From Fasciolopsis buskii (taxonomy: Eukaryota; Platyhelminthes; Trematoda; Plagiorchiida; Fasciolidae): DNA of 64,000 nt. The notes under the pieces were generated by a model, which saw nothing but the letters and a program-made list of their open reading frames with translations, did not search any database and was not told the DNA's origin. The stretch covers positions 1 through 64,000 of the forward strand of contig LUCM01009412.1 of the NCBI GenBank assembly GCA_008360955.1, given 5' to 3'. Positions within the stretch are counted from its first letter, which is position 1. Each line of letters opens with the position of its first letter. A program made the position numbers and the translations under genes. Shown in pieces: positions 1-13,200 of the stretch.

Positions 1-3000
1 TCTCTCCGTTGTTGTTGTTGGAGAGACGTTAGCTTCAAATCTTGGATTCTTCCTCTTTTAGTCCTCCCCGATATCCTTCTGTCTATTTAAGACATTTCGG
101 ACCTCATTTACTGCCTCCATAATCATGGAGCTCTGTGTGGCTTCTTTTCTTTCCTTGGCTGACAGTGTTCACCTTACAATATGCTACTGGTCGCTCTAGA
201 ATGATGCAAATACCGTGATTATCTACATTGCGAAATTCAGTCAATCTAATGCATCTGTCTTTTCCAGCTCGTTCAGCATTTTTATCTTCATTTGTTGTTC
301 ATTGTCTGTTCCTCTTATTGCCGATTGAGTTCCTTTTATTCCTAAGCGTAGACTGTCCTCAAGCTAGATTAGCTATTCCATCTAGATTGTGCATCGATCA
401 AAACAGGGAAATTGCCACGAGACAGGAGCCAATCGCCTCCTATAATTGCGGGTCGCGCTATACTTTCTAGACCCTTCATTTTCTGCTTGGCGGACAAAGT
501 TTAGCTCGTAGCTGTTGGCTCACTGTTTTGGCTCGCCTTGGATTATTCACTACTGTAAAATTGATGTCTCTTTTCTCCTTATTACACCGTATTTGCACTT
601 CTTCCGTCACTCCCCTGTAAGTTATCACAGTAGTGCGGGGAGCGGTCATATCCAACGCTGTGGTGGGCGAACACTGGGCGGCCAGCTCAGATGCAGCGAT
701 GTGCAGATTGTAGATAATGTTCGGACTTACATTCCTGTTTTCACCCCTAAAAGGTGATTTTCAGGTTGGGTCACCAGAACCCAGGCAGCCCCACCCACCA
801 GCACTGTTGTGGTGAACAGCCCTCTAGTTCCCACGCTCATGTGCATGGTTTTGCACTGGATTCATCTTGCTCCTTTCCTAATTCCTTTGCCGAAATCATA
901 AAAATGGACTCACTGCGGAAGTATTTTTACTGGCATCTGATAAGAGCTGATGTTTTGCATGCACTTCAATATTCTTCATGAAAGTAGCTGAGGACCGTCA
1001 TTTCTCATGAAATTTTATTGCGGCCCATAAAATTTGGCAACAGACCGCGGCTCCTGGCAACTGTTCCCTACAAGAGTCCACCAAAGATTGTCAGATTTGA
1101 TTCCGGCTCCTTTTTTTTCCAACCCTGCCCCAATCACTGGACACAAATGAAATTCACGAGCCAAAACTTACCCAAAATAGTTTTCTTGGATCAGACACAC
1201 GATTGCACAGTTTCTTTCCGGTTCCGCCGCCTTCTTCGCTCAGCGGAATGTGCCCGCCAGGCTACGCATCCCGCGAGAAACTGCTCTTAAGTTTCCCGTT
1301 TCTTGATTCATAGCTTTTTTCTTGCCACGCATTATCCATTCTACCAGTTCTAAATCGTGTTTATTTTAAACATTCAGAAAACTTACCACCTGAAAGGATT
1401 TGCCTGTGGCGTCATTGATACATTTCGGTTTGATGCTCGCATATGGCTGTCTACAAGACGCACAACAGTAACGCAAAGCGGTACTGACGAAAAGTCCTCG
1501 TTGGACTCAAATTCCTTACCTTTATGGTCCTACCAAACATATGACTTTCCGTTTGCAATATTGGCCGTTGTATAGGCCCCCCACCGTTTGAAAATTATTA
1601 ACAATTTTATCCTCTTTTTTTATCATCGTCGCACGTCATGATCATACTCTTTACATGTTCTTGGCGCTGTCTGGACTGTGCCTTCTTTGCAGACTTTTGG
1701 TCTTGCCTTGCGCACGACTCTCGTATATCAAGAAATATATATAAACACACAAACCTTTCAGAATACTTAAAATTGATCTCACCCTGTTTCCTATCGATTT
1801 AAATTATTCGTACTTCCGGTGCATCGTTTTTGTACAAACTTGATTTTACCTTGCGCATGCCTCTCGCAAATCGAGAAATATGCATTGTTATTATTAAATG
1901 GATTTTTATAATGATTAGTTCTGCGAGGCCGTAAGGCATGGGCTGGTTTCCCTGGGATGTATAAAGACAGTTCTGTGTGAATTTTCAAAGGCCAGACGAT
2001 CCGCAGTTTTGGAGAAACTATAAGATAACCAATGAGTAGTTTGCGCACTGCAACTTTCGTGATGAGTTTAAACTTTGATAACCGGTGTACTAATAAAAGG
2101 GGGTTCCGGGTGTCCTTCTAGTGGAAACTGTTATTGCTCTCGCAAGAAGCTACATTATATTTGGAAGCCAATTAGCTGCATGAAAATTTGTAGTTTTTTG
2201 CTTAACGGTCCCGATTTACCTCTCCGTCTCCGCTAAATAGCCAGCTACTACTAGATCCGCTGGAAGTAAACCCTTGATTAACTCAGACATCCACCGATAG
2301 AGCTCGTCTTTCTCCTCCGGGTATCCGAAATCACTGGACCCACACATAAAAGTAACGGACAAACAATGACACTTAAATTGATCGCCGTTCTCACGCAATG
2401 GTAATGGTTTTTGTCTTCAGATCATGGTGCACACCTGCAAAACTGATAAAAATGTTTGCCTGGAAGCGATGGAATATTGAGCATAGCAGATGGCAACACT
2501 GAATGAAGTTAGTAGAGATGAAAACAAAACTCATTTCAAGGGTAGCCGACCGGTGTGTGGCGTACCCCGTAGGCCACAACATCCTTGCCATGCAGCAGGA
2601 TGGTGGACCTGGCCTGAGCAAAGGTGAAGAAAGTGGCTAGAATGAACAACGTCCGCGTACCTCACAATCAGGTCAACGACGTTCCGAACAAAGTGAGTGA
2701 GGTCATATTTAAAGAGAATTTAGAGAGAAATGAATGGTGATTTGCGAACAAACATGAGCTGAAAATGCAATAGATGGGCTGCCCGGAGGTCCGCTTCATT
2801 CGAATTAGGTGACAGTACATCGTCGGTAAAGTTAAACAGATTTCCGTCACTGTGTTGATTAGATTGCATGCATGAATCTACAGCCGTCTTAAGCAGCGGC
2901 TGATGGATAAAAACCTAAATTGAAGATGTGTTGAAAAAATATCTGAGATCCCTATTTTGTTGCAGACAGCAACAGAAAAAACTTCGTTTAAGCCAGTTCT

Positions 3001-6000
3001 GGTGTAGGACTGGACAAGGGGAGTATTCTTCATTCCTGCCAGAATGTGAGAGGAGCACAAAGCCAGTAAATAAAGGTGCACTTGAACAAAGAGGCTGGAT
3101 ATTTGTTAGCCACAACGGTGCTGGTGGGTTAAGCTGACCGTATGCTGGACACAATCTGAAAACCCTTTCTGTGAGGTGAACGCAGCAGGTATTATCTCCC
3201 AACCGAGCTGCACCCAACACCACTCCAGCCGAACTGCCGGCCCCAAGTGATTCGGCAAATGTGGTGGCTCTAGCAACGCCAAGCACCCAAAGGATTACTG
3301 CAAGGGTGCAGAGGAAAAACTCAGACTCAGTCGAATGCGATAAGGGTCGAGATGAAAAATGTGGTGTTGTCAAAGGCGACCGGGTTTTGAACCGGTTGGA
3401 ATTTGGAGTAGTTCCTTCTGACACTGGAAAGCTGAGTAGGGCGTCCGAATAGCGCAGTCCCCAGCAAAACTCAAACGGGCCACATTCCCGTCAGATGTGG
3501 CTGGATATTCCGTCAGAACAGACGTACTTCTTTAGTTTTTGAAAAACGCGGCCAGTTGGGACAACGTTGATGCTCCCACGACGCGTAGTTCTGTTCAGGA
3601 CAGAATCTTTAAGTTACTGCAAAGGGGTCAATTACAGGAAGTATCTAGATTACCGCACGCAGCATGTCTAGTGCAGTGGGCAATTATATATTGTAGGCGG
3701 ACTGGCTATTCACGGGTAATCAGGAGAGGAAATCTACCATGATGATTAGAAGGAAGGAAAGATATTGAAAGCTGATTGAAATGGGCGCACAGACGGAATG
3801 TTCATAAAGACGATGGATATGTAGTTGACCTAAAAATTAAGTAAATCTATGGACATACAAATTCTGGCATGCGTTTATGTAAATAAATGACATCAAGTGC
3901 GGTTTTAACGTGACAACCCTTAACAAATCACATAGAAGAATCTGGATTTGAAGCTAAGTTAAGTGAGGGGAATAAGCAGAGTCGAATGTCTTTTTCGGAG
4001 TGGATATGAAAAATGCTTATAAGAAGCAAAAAAGAAGAAAATTACCACGAGAGAAGCTTCAGGCGGCAAAACTAGAATGGCCTAGGTGGAAGTAGTGGAG
4101 GGATGAGGATACACAAAAAACCTTCTTGGTAAATGACGTTCGCTTTTTCAATAGGTACACCAGCAGATGCTGTCTAAATAGAGATGGCATAACACAGGTC
4201 CGTGGCTCGCTCAGCCATAGCTTTTCCGAAGAAATTACACGTAAACGAAAAGTAAAGTTCGAGGATTCTGAGAAAATGAAGGATGAAAATTATGACCTTG
4301 TTTGTCGTGAGTGTGCTGGGTGGCAGGGATTACGTGAATGGCGAAATGATGTTCTCTGTGATCGCGAACTCCGTTGCCGACGAGCAGCGCTTTTGACCGA
4401 GGGAATTCAGGTCACATTGAATGCGGCGGATGAATTTTGGGGGATTAGCTGAACAAGAAGTGTAGAGTGGCTTGGTGTCATCGGCGAAAATGAGGGGGAG
4501 GCCACATTAGAAAGAAGAAAAAATGTCCTTGTAGACATAGAGAAAGACAGGAGAACAAGGAGGTTAAGTTGGTTAACAACATCGATGATCGGTTTTTGGG
4601 ATGACAGATGTTCAGCGATCCTGATCACTTGAAAGAGCCATCTCAGTTGCTAGGATGACCAATAGAGCAGCAGATGAGTAATTCCAAAAGAGCGAATTTT
4701 AAAAGTAGGGTAGTTTCGAGGCATACGGTCAAACCCCTCAGTCCTGTCCAGGTAGAATATGATAGCCGATGTACCTTCGTTAAAGGACGAAGCAAGTGCG
4801 TGAAGGAAGTCACCCTGACAACTGGAGCATGACCGCCGGTTGATGGTATCGTGTTGGCTGCCGTGAAGCAACGTTTTACAGAGAAGATAGTCATGCATTT
4901 GTAGTTTGACATTTTTCACTTAATGTTGCGGGAAAAGGTCAGTGGCCGTCGGGGTCGTGGTGGGAACACTTCCTACTGTGTAACAGAAGGACAATTGGGC
5001 AGGCACCTGCTGTATACCGCGAGTGAATGCCTTTAGTAGTAAATAGACCTTATCTGGACCACCTAGACTAAAAAATACTTAAGGAAGGCCCTCAAGGCCA
5101 GTGCGAGCGGAAAGTATTTAGGTAATCATTTCGGTCATGGCGGCCGTCAAGAAATTATTGGTAGAAACTGTGGAAACTGGGTTTAAATGAAGGATTGAAG
5201 AAATGAATGGACGAGTGCCAGTTATGTGCGGGAGGAGAAAACGTGACTTTTGGAATGTTTCGCACTGTTTTTCGGGTTTGCAGCCTTGTGAGAATCAGCG
5301 AGTATTAGCTTCAGCGACTCATAATTAGAAAAGGGAGTACTCTCAGGGATTACTTTGGAAGTGCGATTGCAAGTGTGTGGTACACGGAGTGCGTGTACAT
5401 TTTGTGATCTAGGTTATTTGCCTTGCAAATGCAAGAGCTTTTATGTAGCATATTTAGGCGTGGGAAAAGTGAGAAGCCCCGTAAAATGAGGAGCCAGCAT
5501 TATCTAGGTCTGGCTGCAGGGTGACAGAGTACGACCATTGTGCAGAGACACGTGAGGAAGCTTTCGTAGACTGAACTAGCAGTTTACTGTGGTCTGCGGT
5601 GTGAGGAGCTGCACCACTTTGCGGTGCAGACCAAGAAAGGGACAGAGGCCCATTTGACATGACACGAATGCTTGCTGCTTACGTTATTTCGGCGCGATTT
5701 TGGAGGCGCATTTTGAGAGGGTTTGCAACATATTGTTCTACCGTCACTTCCAGAAAAAATTCCTATCTCGGTACTACCCTAGATGGGGTTCAAGGTGATC
5801 GGTAACTTGAAGGGATTCGCACCTCGTGGATTGGCAAACATGCCAAGAAAATCTGCCAAACCCTCTGCTGGAGGAAAAGTCTTTGAATACCGGAGGAATG
5901 GCAAGGGAGGGCTAGGATATTTGAAGCGTTTCAAAGTTCCCGGCAGTAAGCGTTAAACTAATTAGGCGGCCCATTGCGGAATTGAAAGAACTCATAAGAG

Positions 6001-8370
6001 CACCAAACGTTCGTCTCTCATCCAGGAGGGCAGCTGATTTATCCTAGAGCTGTATCCTGCTCTTAGACCAAAATTGTTGGTCAATAGTGTTCATGGTTAG
6101 CGCATGGTGGCCTTAAGTAAAAACTGCTTTAATTGGGCGATACCACCCCTTTCTCTTCCACCGAAACAACGGCCGGAAACGTATTTTTATTATCCAGGAA
6201 AAGTGATCAACTGCTGAGGTTTCGGTTATCCACGTTTCCGTCACAAGTAACACGTCATGATCAGGGCCGGTGCAAGACTTTTCACGCGGGCCAATGGGCC
6301 CAACAACTACCTAGCGTTGATCATCAACAGTGAGTATTTTCCAGACTGACCACCACGAGTACGGCAAAATACAGGGGGCTAGAGTTTATAAAATTTGGCT
6401 GTTGCATTAAGACGGTTTAATGAAGGGGGCTGGAAGTTGGAAATTTTGCTTATGTGAAGGCAGTTCTCAAGAAAATATGGTTGTTGTAGGGCTAGTTGCA
6501 ATTATGAAGATGGGACAGCCTGCGGAAGGACCGCGAGACACGAGGGCGAGTATCATTGTTTTGCGATAGGGTTTGCATGGTTATTGGGGAATATGGAAGG
6601 GTCAATTAGCCACTGGTATCTGGAGGCTCATGGAGACTGGAGGCATGGGATCTGCAGGAAACAGGTTTGACAATTTTTATTCGCTATTCATAGTTTTTGC
6701 TGAGGTTCTTTGCCACAAAACTTAATTTCATGAGCACCATATGACCTTACGAAATGGTGAATGATTCTACTGTTTTTCCATTAATGACTATGCTTTGGCG
6801 ACTTTTAAACAAGACTTTCGTTGGTCTCCTGTGAACCAAATTTAATCAACACTGACACATGTTGTTGGTCGCATCTTTCAATCACGCTCTTTGATATGCC
6901 CAATAATACCGCTTTAATGTGAAACTAGTAATCCAACACGCCTTTTAAGGTTAACGAGAAATCTGCCATAATACTGTTATTATCAATTGGAATCTCATTA
7001 AATAAAGGTGAAGCGCGCCATTTGTTGCGCTTCAGGACCGGTGAGTAAGAAGTGGACAATGTTCAATTTCCACAGAACCTACGGTTCAGAGGGATTCGCT
7101 TTGAATGTAATCCTTACGGAGAAGAATAGACCAACCTTTAAATTAAAAGTGGAGGTTAAGCTTAGGCATCTCGATACTTTCTAGCTGGCTGCCTCTGAGA
7201 GTATGAGGGATCAGGAAGGGCATCTGTTTCCCATGAGATGCAATGTAAGTTTGAGATGGTAAACAACCGAAAAAGATTAGATTTGGGCTGGAGCACCCTT
7301 TGGCTAAGAAGGTGCTGGACGTTCGGGGAATCTTCGGATTTTGGCTGGGCTTAGGGATAGCAGGCAGAAGCACGAGAGGTAGTGTGAGGACTTTGCCGCC
7401 GACTTTCAGGAAAAGGCGGCAATGAAAAGATTTATTTGGGGTTCCGAAGGTGCTGCATCTTGCATAATGATTGCATGCAGTGTCATCCACTGCGGACCCA
7501 AATCAAAAAGATCGAGGAAAATTGTCTCCTACTCCAGATTCTGGTAAATTTCTTGGGAACATGAAGCAGTTTGAGGTATGGGCCGGTGGGCTTAGTGAAG
7601 ACGTGCCTCCTATTAGTTGCTGAATCAGTGGTTGGAGAATCCCGTCTATCGACGGTATTTACATGGTTTTATTGCTGCCGGATGCAAGACGTGTCAAAGT
7701 ACAGCAGACTTCAAAACACAAAAAACAGACCACAATGTAAGTGATTTTATTCAGCGCATCATTCGGATGAGAGGATTACTGGATAGGGAGACAGTTACAA
7801 AAGTCGTTTTCATAGGGCATAATCAACCAAACAAATATAACAAAAGCAAAATAGGATTAATGGAACAGGCGAGCAAAGGGATGCTAGGAAATAGTCTATT
7901 TAACCCAAAACATCGAAAATGATGTGAGATTATATGGTGACAAATGGACGCTAATTGCTTCTTCGGCGCAGATTTTTGCAGACTTGATACACTTAATGAA
8001 CGAATGATTTGGGCAATCGCTTTTAGCACTAAGAGCGAACAAGTGAAAACTGCACTTAAAGCGCCGCCACATGAATTTTAGACGCACTCAAAGTTCCAAG
8101 CTCATTTACTTCCACTTCAGTTGCATATGAAGCATGAACCGATTTCCGTGTAGCAGAACAAGTAGTCGGACCTTTTACAGCGACGTCGAATTTTATTTAC
8201 CACAATGGACACTCTTCAGATAAAAGTTAACTCCTCCCATGAAGGTTTACTTGTGCGGGCTTAATCGTAATGTAGCGATCAGAACAGCGATTTGTTTTAC
8301 TAGGCCATTTGCTTGTAGTATCTGTGATACTGAAGGGGCGTATTTAAAGTTGACTAGATGATTACCGACA
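1..8370. other. Upstream region with no recognised gene
   Basis: Mixed composition, with a GC-richer part at about 3100-6400. Frames up to 169 codons (2915-3424, minus) show no motif or splice-consistent partner. Two diverged copies of a block reading CTTGCGCA.G.CTCTCG occur near 1706 and 1851. Promoter elements for EFHC1 probably lie in the last few hundred bases, but I cannot point to a defined site. Confidence 0.45.
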
Positions 8371-8439
8371 ATGTGTGAACATCCCAAAACTCTTGAAGGT
8401 TTGCCATTCTTACCTGGAAATACATTCCGCGATCCAACG
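8371..8439 (+). CDS. EFHC1: EFHC1 exon 1 (residues 1-23)
   Basis: It encodes the start methionine and the [14 protein letters not shown] segment, matching the N-terminus of vertebrate EFHC1 (GLPFLPG..F.D.T). The in-frame stop TGA at 8359-8361 supports the start. The exon ends phase 0 at ACG|GTAATG. A TATTTAAAG stretch at about 8340-8348 lies about 25 nt before the ATG, but I cannot say whether it is a promoter element. A 5' non-coding exon or spliced-leader addition cannot be excluded. Confidence 0.88.
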
Positions 8440-10174
8440 GTAATGCAGAAGTGCAGTGTTTTACCCATTTTAGCAAACAAACTTTCATTTAAGCAATACT
8501 CTATCCTACAAAAATGGTTACCAAATGCCAAAGCCTTATCCACAATTCGGAATTGGAGGCCGTCCATTGAAAGTTAATCAGCTTACGGAAGCGGAATTAG
8601 ATGAACTCGCTAATTTTCAACCAAGTCTCACGTATGGAAAAACTCGGCAGGCTCCTCCCTCTGAGTTCGTCCCTGCTCACGTGGCACTGGATAAAAAAGT
8701 CCTGAGGTTTTATGGATATTTCAAAGAAACAGTTAATGAATCGCCTCAAGAAAATTATAGAATTCGTCTTGTACAGATAATTTATTTTCTGGAAGATGAT
8801 AGCATGCTAATTATGGAACCACCGCAAAACAACAGTGGAATCCCACAAGGTAAGTTTTTCTGAAATCATGTTGGCCTTTAGCGTTTATCCAAATAAAGGT
8901 ATACTTGTCTATGCAGTGTTAAGCTACGGCATGGCGTAGTTTGGCGCGCAATACTGATCGACCTTTCAGCAGCCAACTGATAAACATCTGAGAATCGCCT
9001 GGCTAGCAACCAGACGTTTCCTAGAGCAGTCATTTAGTACGCCCAATAAGTTGTTGCAAAATTCAACCCAAGGGGCACCTAGAAACTTCTTATTTTATCT
9101 TTTAAAGAAAGCTACTAGAGTGTAAAGTGTAATAATGCACAATGAAATTTGTGTAACGAATAATTCCAAGATATTGATATATGAAACAAATCTTAGCCAG
9201 AAACCGTTTGTACCCTTTTCGCGGACTTATCCCTTCTACGGTGAAGAATTTAGTGATAAATGAATGGCCGCCGTACATCTACACAATAACCAAAAAATGT
9301 GTTCCGTATTGCATCTCCAAGTTTACTCAAATAAAACCTAAATGTTTACATGAAATAATTCACCATGTGATATCACCACTCAGCTCACCATAGAAAAACC
9401 ATGGAAGCACTGTACAGCTGTTTCATCCTTATTAGGAATCATCAGCAGTGCATATCCACCGCGCCCCAACTGGGACGCGAACCCGGGACGAACGATTGTG
9501 AGTCGAACGCCTTAGCCATTACGCTACCGGACAGGCTCTGAACGGTTTGTTGAACTTCACCACATGATGTTGCACCTATCCGTCACTGATTTGCACGGTT
9601 ACTGTCCGTTAGCTCACAGCGATCGACCCCTACTGATAGATGACTTCTGTGCAGGTAGCCTAGGTTCGACGAAGGCTTTGGGTATGACCTACAGAGCTTG
9701 ATTACTTGATACATTTTAGTAGTAGGAGATTGAACGTTTACATGAAATAATTCACCATGTGATATCATCACTCAACTCACCATAAAGAAACCATGGAAGC
9801 ACTGTACAGCTGTTTCATCCTTGTTAAGAATCATCAGCCTAAAGGTTCCGGGAAATGAGCGCGAAACGGACACTTTGCAGCACATCTGGGTACTTTTACG
9901 GGATATTTTTGAAAGGCCTGACAGAACGCAGTTAAACTTCTGGTAGAGTTTCTCCATGCTCGTGGGTCTAAATTTGAGTCATTTTCTCTGCATTTTAAAG
10001 CGTCTACTCAGCACAGTCTCAGGATATACACGGGGAAAACCACAAGCCATTATGACCAGTGACCAAGTAATATGAACCGTATTTTCGGCATATCTATCGT
10101 AGCTCGTCCGCCGCAAATTGCAATGCCCGCTAAATGACCGTAGAGAGGTAAAAAGTACATCAGAGTCAAATGCG

Positions 10175-10212
<38 letters not shown>

Positions 10213-13200
10213 CCGTCTTTCCAAAAATGCATCCGATGAGTTATACAACTGATTGACGTAATGGATAGGCTCCTTAGTATTGTTCACAGATTATTTACAA
10301 CCGTATCCGTGGAAGTTACTAAGTGAATTATGAATTTCGATAGAAATCCTGCCAGTTTTATAGTCTACTAGTGTAATAATGTATTCGTTATAAGCTGTTT
10401 ACAAATATTTGATCGCAGCAGAGAAATATGGCACGAAACGTTACTAAGTATGAGCATATATTTTCATGTGATTTATTAAAAGTTTAAGGCTAATTATTAC
10501 GCATCGTCAGACGGCTATTGCTTTGTAACTTTCTTGGCCTGCTGCAAGGCTATTGGCATGTATTTTAGATTGCAGCCTTCTCACAATTTATGCAAAGTAT
10601 GACATCTTTATGTAAACATGTAGTAATTTGTCGTGCTAATTAAATTTAGTTTTCAATAGGCAATGAGTAATTAATTCCTATAGTTTACCTGCCTCAGTCA
10701 TAAGAATTGGCTGTACGGATGAGTGAAAAAAAATAATGAAACTGGATTTTACTGCACATTAATACAGTTATGAAATTTGTATAAACCAAATGAGCACAGA
10801 ACGGAGACGCCAAGCCAAAGCTCAGGACCATCTGAAAAAGTGAGTTTGAAAATTAGATCCCGCCAGGACCTGCTTGGATAGGCAAATGCATTCAAAGTAC
10901 ACAACTCTTTAATCTGTGGAGGTTTTTGTTTTCTATAAAACGTGACAGTTAATATTATTTCGGTTAAATCTGATGCGATACCTCAAGGTGTATTTTATCC
11001 TTTATATGCAGTGTCTATACAATCGTCAATTCTTTTGAACTCTTGGTAGCGCTTTGGCAAAACTTTTTTCGCCGGTGGCTTAACCGCGGCAATAGTTCTT
11101 GCCTTCCATTTGCGTGGTCCAAAAACCAGATAATTGATTTCCAAAGCCTTCTAAACTTTTGACAACAATTTTGTGGATTGGAACTATGAACACATCCATG
11201 AACAAATTGTTGGCGAAGAACTCTGTAAAAAATCACCAAACAGTGGAACGATCCAATAAAAGGGGATAAAAACAATCTATGTTGTAAGGATTTTGTGCAA
11301 CAAAACGAAAATTGGCTTGTGATCTTTAGTATTACGGATAATTATGATTCAATGGTGCAAAAAGACTGCAGACGACTTTGGTTAAACATATTCTGACTAT
11401 TAGCTGTTTCCCATACTATATAAAATAAGTCTATAAGAGTAATAGTTTAACACAATCAATAACAAAGGTTGCAAGCTGTGAGGCAAATAATCATTTTCGA
11501 ACAGCTAGTAATTTGCCTGAAAATTAATTAGAAATCAGCTGACTTTATATGACTCACGTCATTTCAGTGTACATTTTGACTTATTTGGGTGACTCGTGCG
11601 CAAACTGCTCAAAATAAGTTCAGTGATTTTAATAAGTTTCGAAATATTTTAATTAAAATTAACCAGTCAGCAACAACGGAAGTGCAAATAAACTTACAGT
11701 GGGAGAATAAAACATCCAGATCCTTCATAGAGCTCAATCTAACCTTCCGAGCATACATGTCAATGGAATTAGTTTTACGGTGAAAACCTTTTGCGCTATT
11801 TTCACGGTGTATGATTTTGAAAAATTGTGAGCGACTGCATGGACATAGCGTTCCTGTGTAATCTACTTCATATCATTGTTCTTTATTTGATATAATCAGC
11901 GAATTCTTAAGGAGGCCAGCGCAGAGGGCAGGGGGTTAGAAAGGCTATCATTATGTATTATCGCTTTTAATTATCGATATTTTGGACATAGAGATATTTG
12001 GCAAAGATATGTAAAATTATTGGAACATGCTCATTAGACTATGAAAAAAGGTTGAACGCAAAGAGGTTTAATTTTAATTAATCGCTATGGGAATTTGCGG
12101 TTATTGAGTTGCATGGGTAGAAATGGTTGTCGCTTGAAATGGATAAGTAAGTGTAAAAGATCGATAACATAACAACCGGCTGCACTTTAAAGACCTCGAA
12201 AATTGAGGTGGATGAAAAAAATCAATTGCATATGTGAAAATAAACTGAACTTTAAGAATTCCGATTAAAGGTTGACTATAAGTTGGGGATTATTAGGCTA
12301 GTTTTCTCGGCCAGGGTTGTACAGGGTCATATCGCTTAAATATATAATGTTCTTGGAAGGAATATTCAATTAAAGCGGTTTTGTCTGTACGCCAGAAATT
12401 TAAAATAGTATCCTCTTAAAGCTGCCGACTATTCATGGGGTCTAATACCAAAAGTATGTTTCTCAGACTGTGAGGCATTCCTCTCAAAACTGTGTTTGCC
12501 AACCACATTCACTTAACAGTGAATCAGAAGTATTCTGCTGTGTTTGCCTGGAGTGAGTTATGCGTTTTTGCTTAAAACCGATGGCCGTTGAATAATTTTC
12601 CGAGTAGGCAACCAGAACAACAACTATTCGTTAAACGCGGTAAACACTTTGGTGTAGCAGATTATAAGCTAAACCGACAGAAATTTAGACGTTGCAAGGT
12701 AATTATTTCATCTTTTCTAGTGCACTGGGGGTTTTTATTTATCAAGTTAATTTAACCTACTTAGGTTAAGTGTTTCCTCTAAAGATCGATCCGTGGAGTC
12801 CGATATCTTATACCTATCTTCCAAGTTGTTGTAAAAATTCTCCCAACCCGTTCTACCTATACTAAGAGGATATCAGTGATCAAACTACAAAATTCTTCTG
12901 GAAATCTATGTTCATAATGGCCGTATTCCTAAACTTAATTTACTGCTTCTTTCTACGCTTGGCCATTGGCCAGCAACCGAATGTTGTGCCAGCGCCACAA
13001 CTGGTGCAGTTTGGTTGACTTTGAAGGACACTTTCGTATGCGCCAAGAGTTTTCATTCAGCAAAATACTGTTAAAGTTTAAATATCTAGGCAATAACACA
13101 TAACTACTTAATTTAGATCCTTTTCTACTTTAAGTCAGTCTAGTGATGTAACAGAAGTTCTAAGCTTGATGGTGCAAAACGCATCCCAGACATACACTGC

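Larger units (their letters stand above)
9344..9586 (-). mobile_element. tRNA-derived SINE with hammerhead ribozyme, copy A (full)
   Basis: Read on the minus strand from GTGACGGATAGG, the element has an RNA polymerase III-like A box (TAGCGTAATGG) and a B box (GGTTCGCGTCC) 43 nt apart, the normal tRNA spacing. A type-I hammerhead core follows, then a tail containing GGTGAATTATTTCATG. The same unit occurs at 62076-62340 on the plus strand with about 90% identity by eye. There is no poly-A end. Pol III-promoted elements with hammerheads are known from schistosomes (Sm-alpha), and this appears to be an analogous family. Confidence 0.85.

Noticed and set aside
2915..3424. 169-codon open frame on the minus strand
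   Set aside because: It lies in a GC-richer region where long chance frames are expected, has no recognisable motif, and overlaps other frames with equal openness.
7011..7034. 8-bp hairpin TGAAGCGC / GCGCTTCA as a terminator
   Set aside because: Rho-independent terminators do not apply to a eukaryotic genome, and nothing nearby suggests an RNA gene.
9600..9680. Module X as a second tRNA-like pol III promoter
   Set aside because: The A-box-like TAGCTCA is present in both copies, but the GGTTCGAC of copy 1 is AGTACGAC in copy 2, so the resemblance is probably fortuitous.
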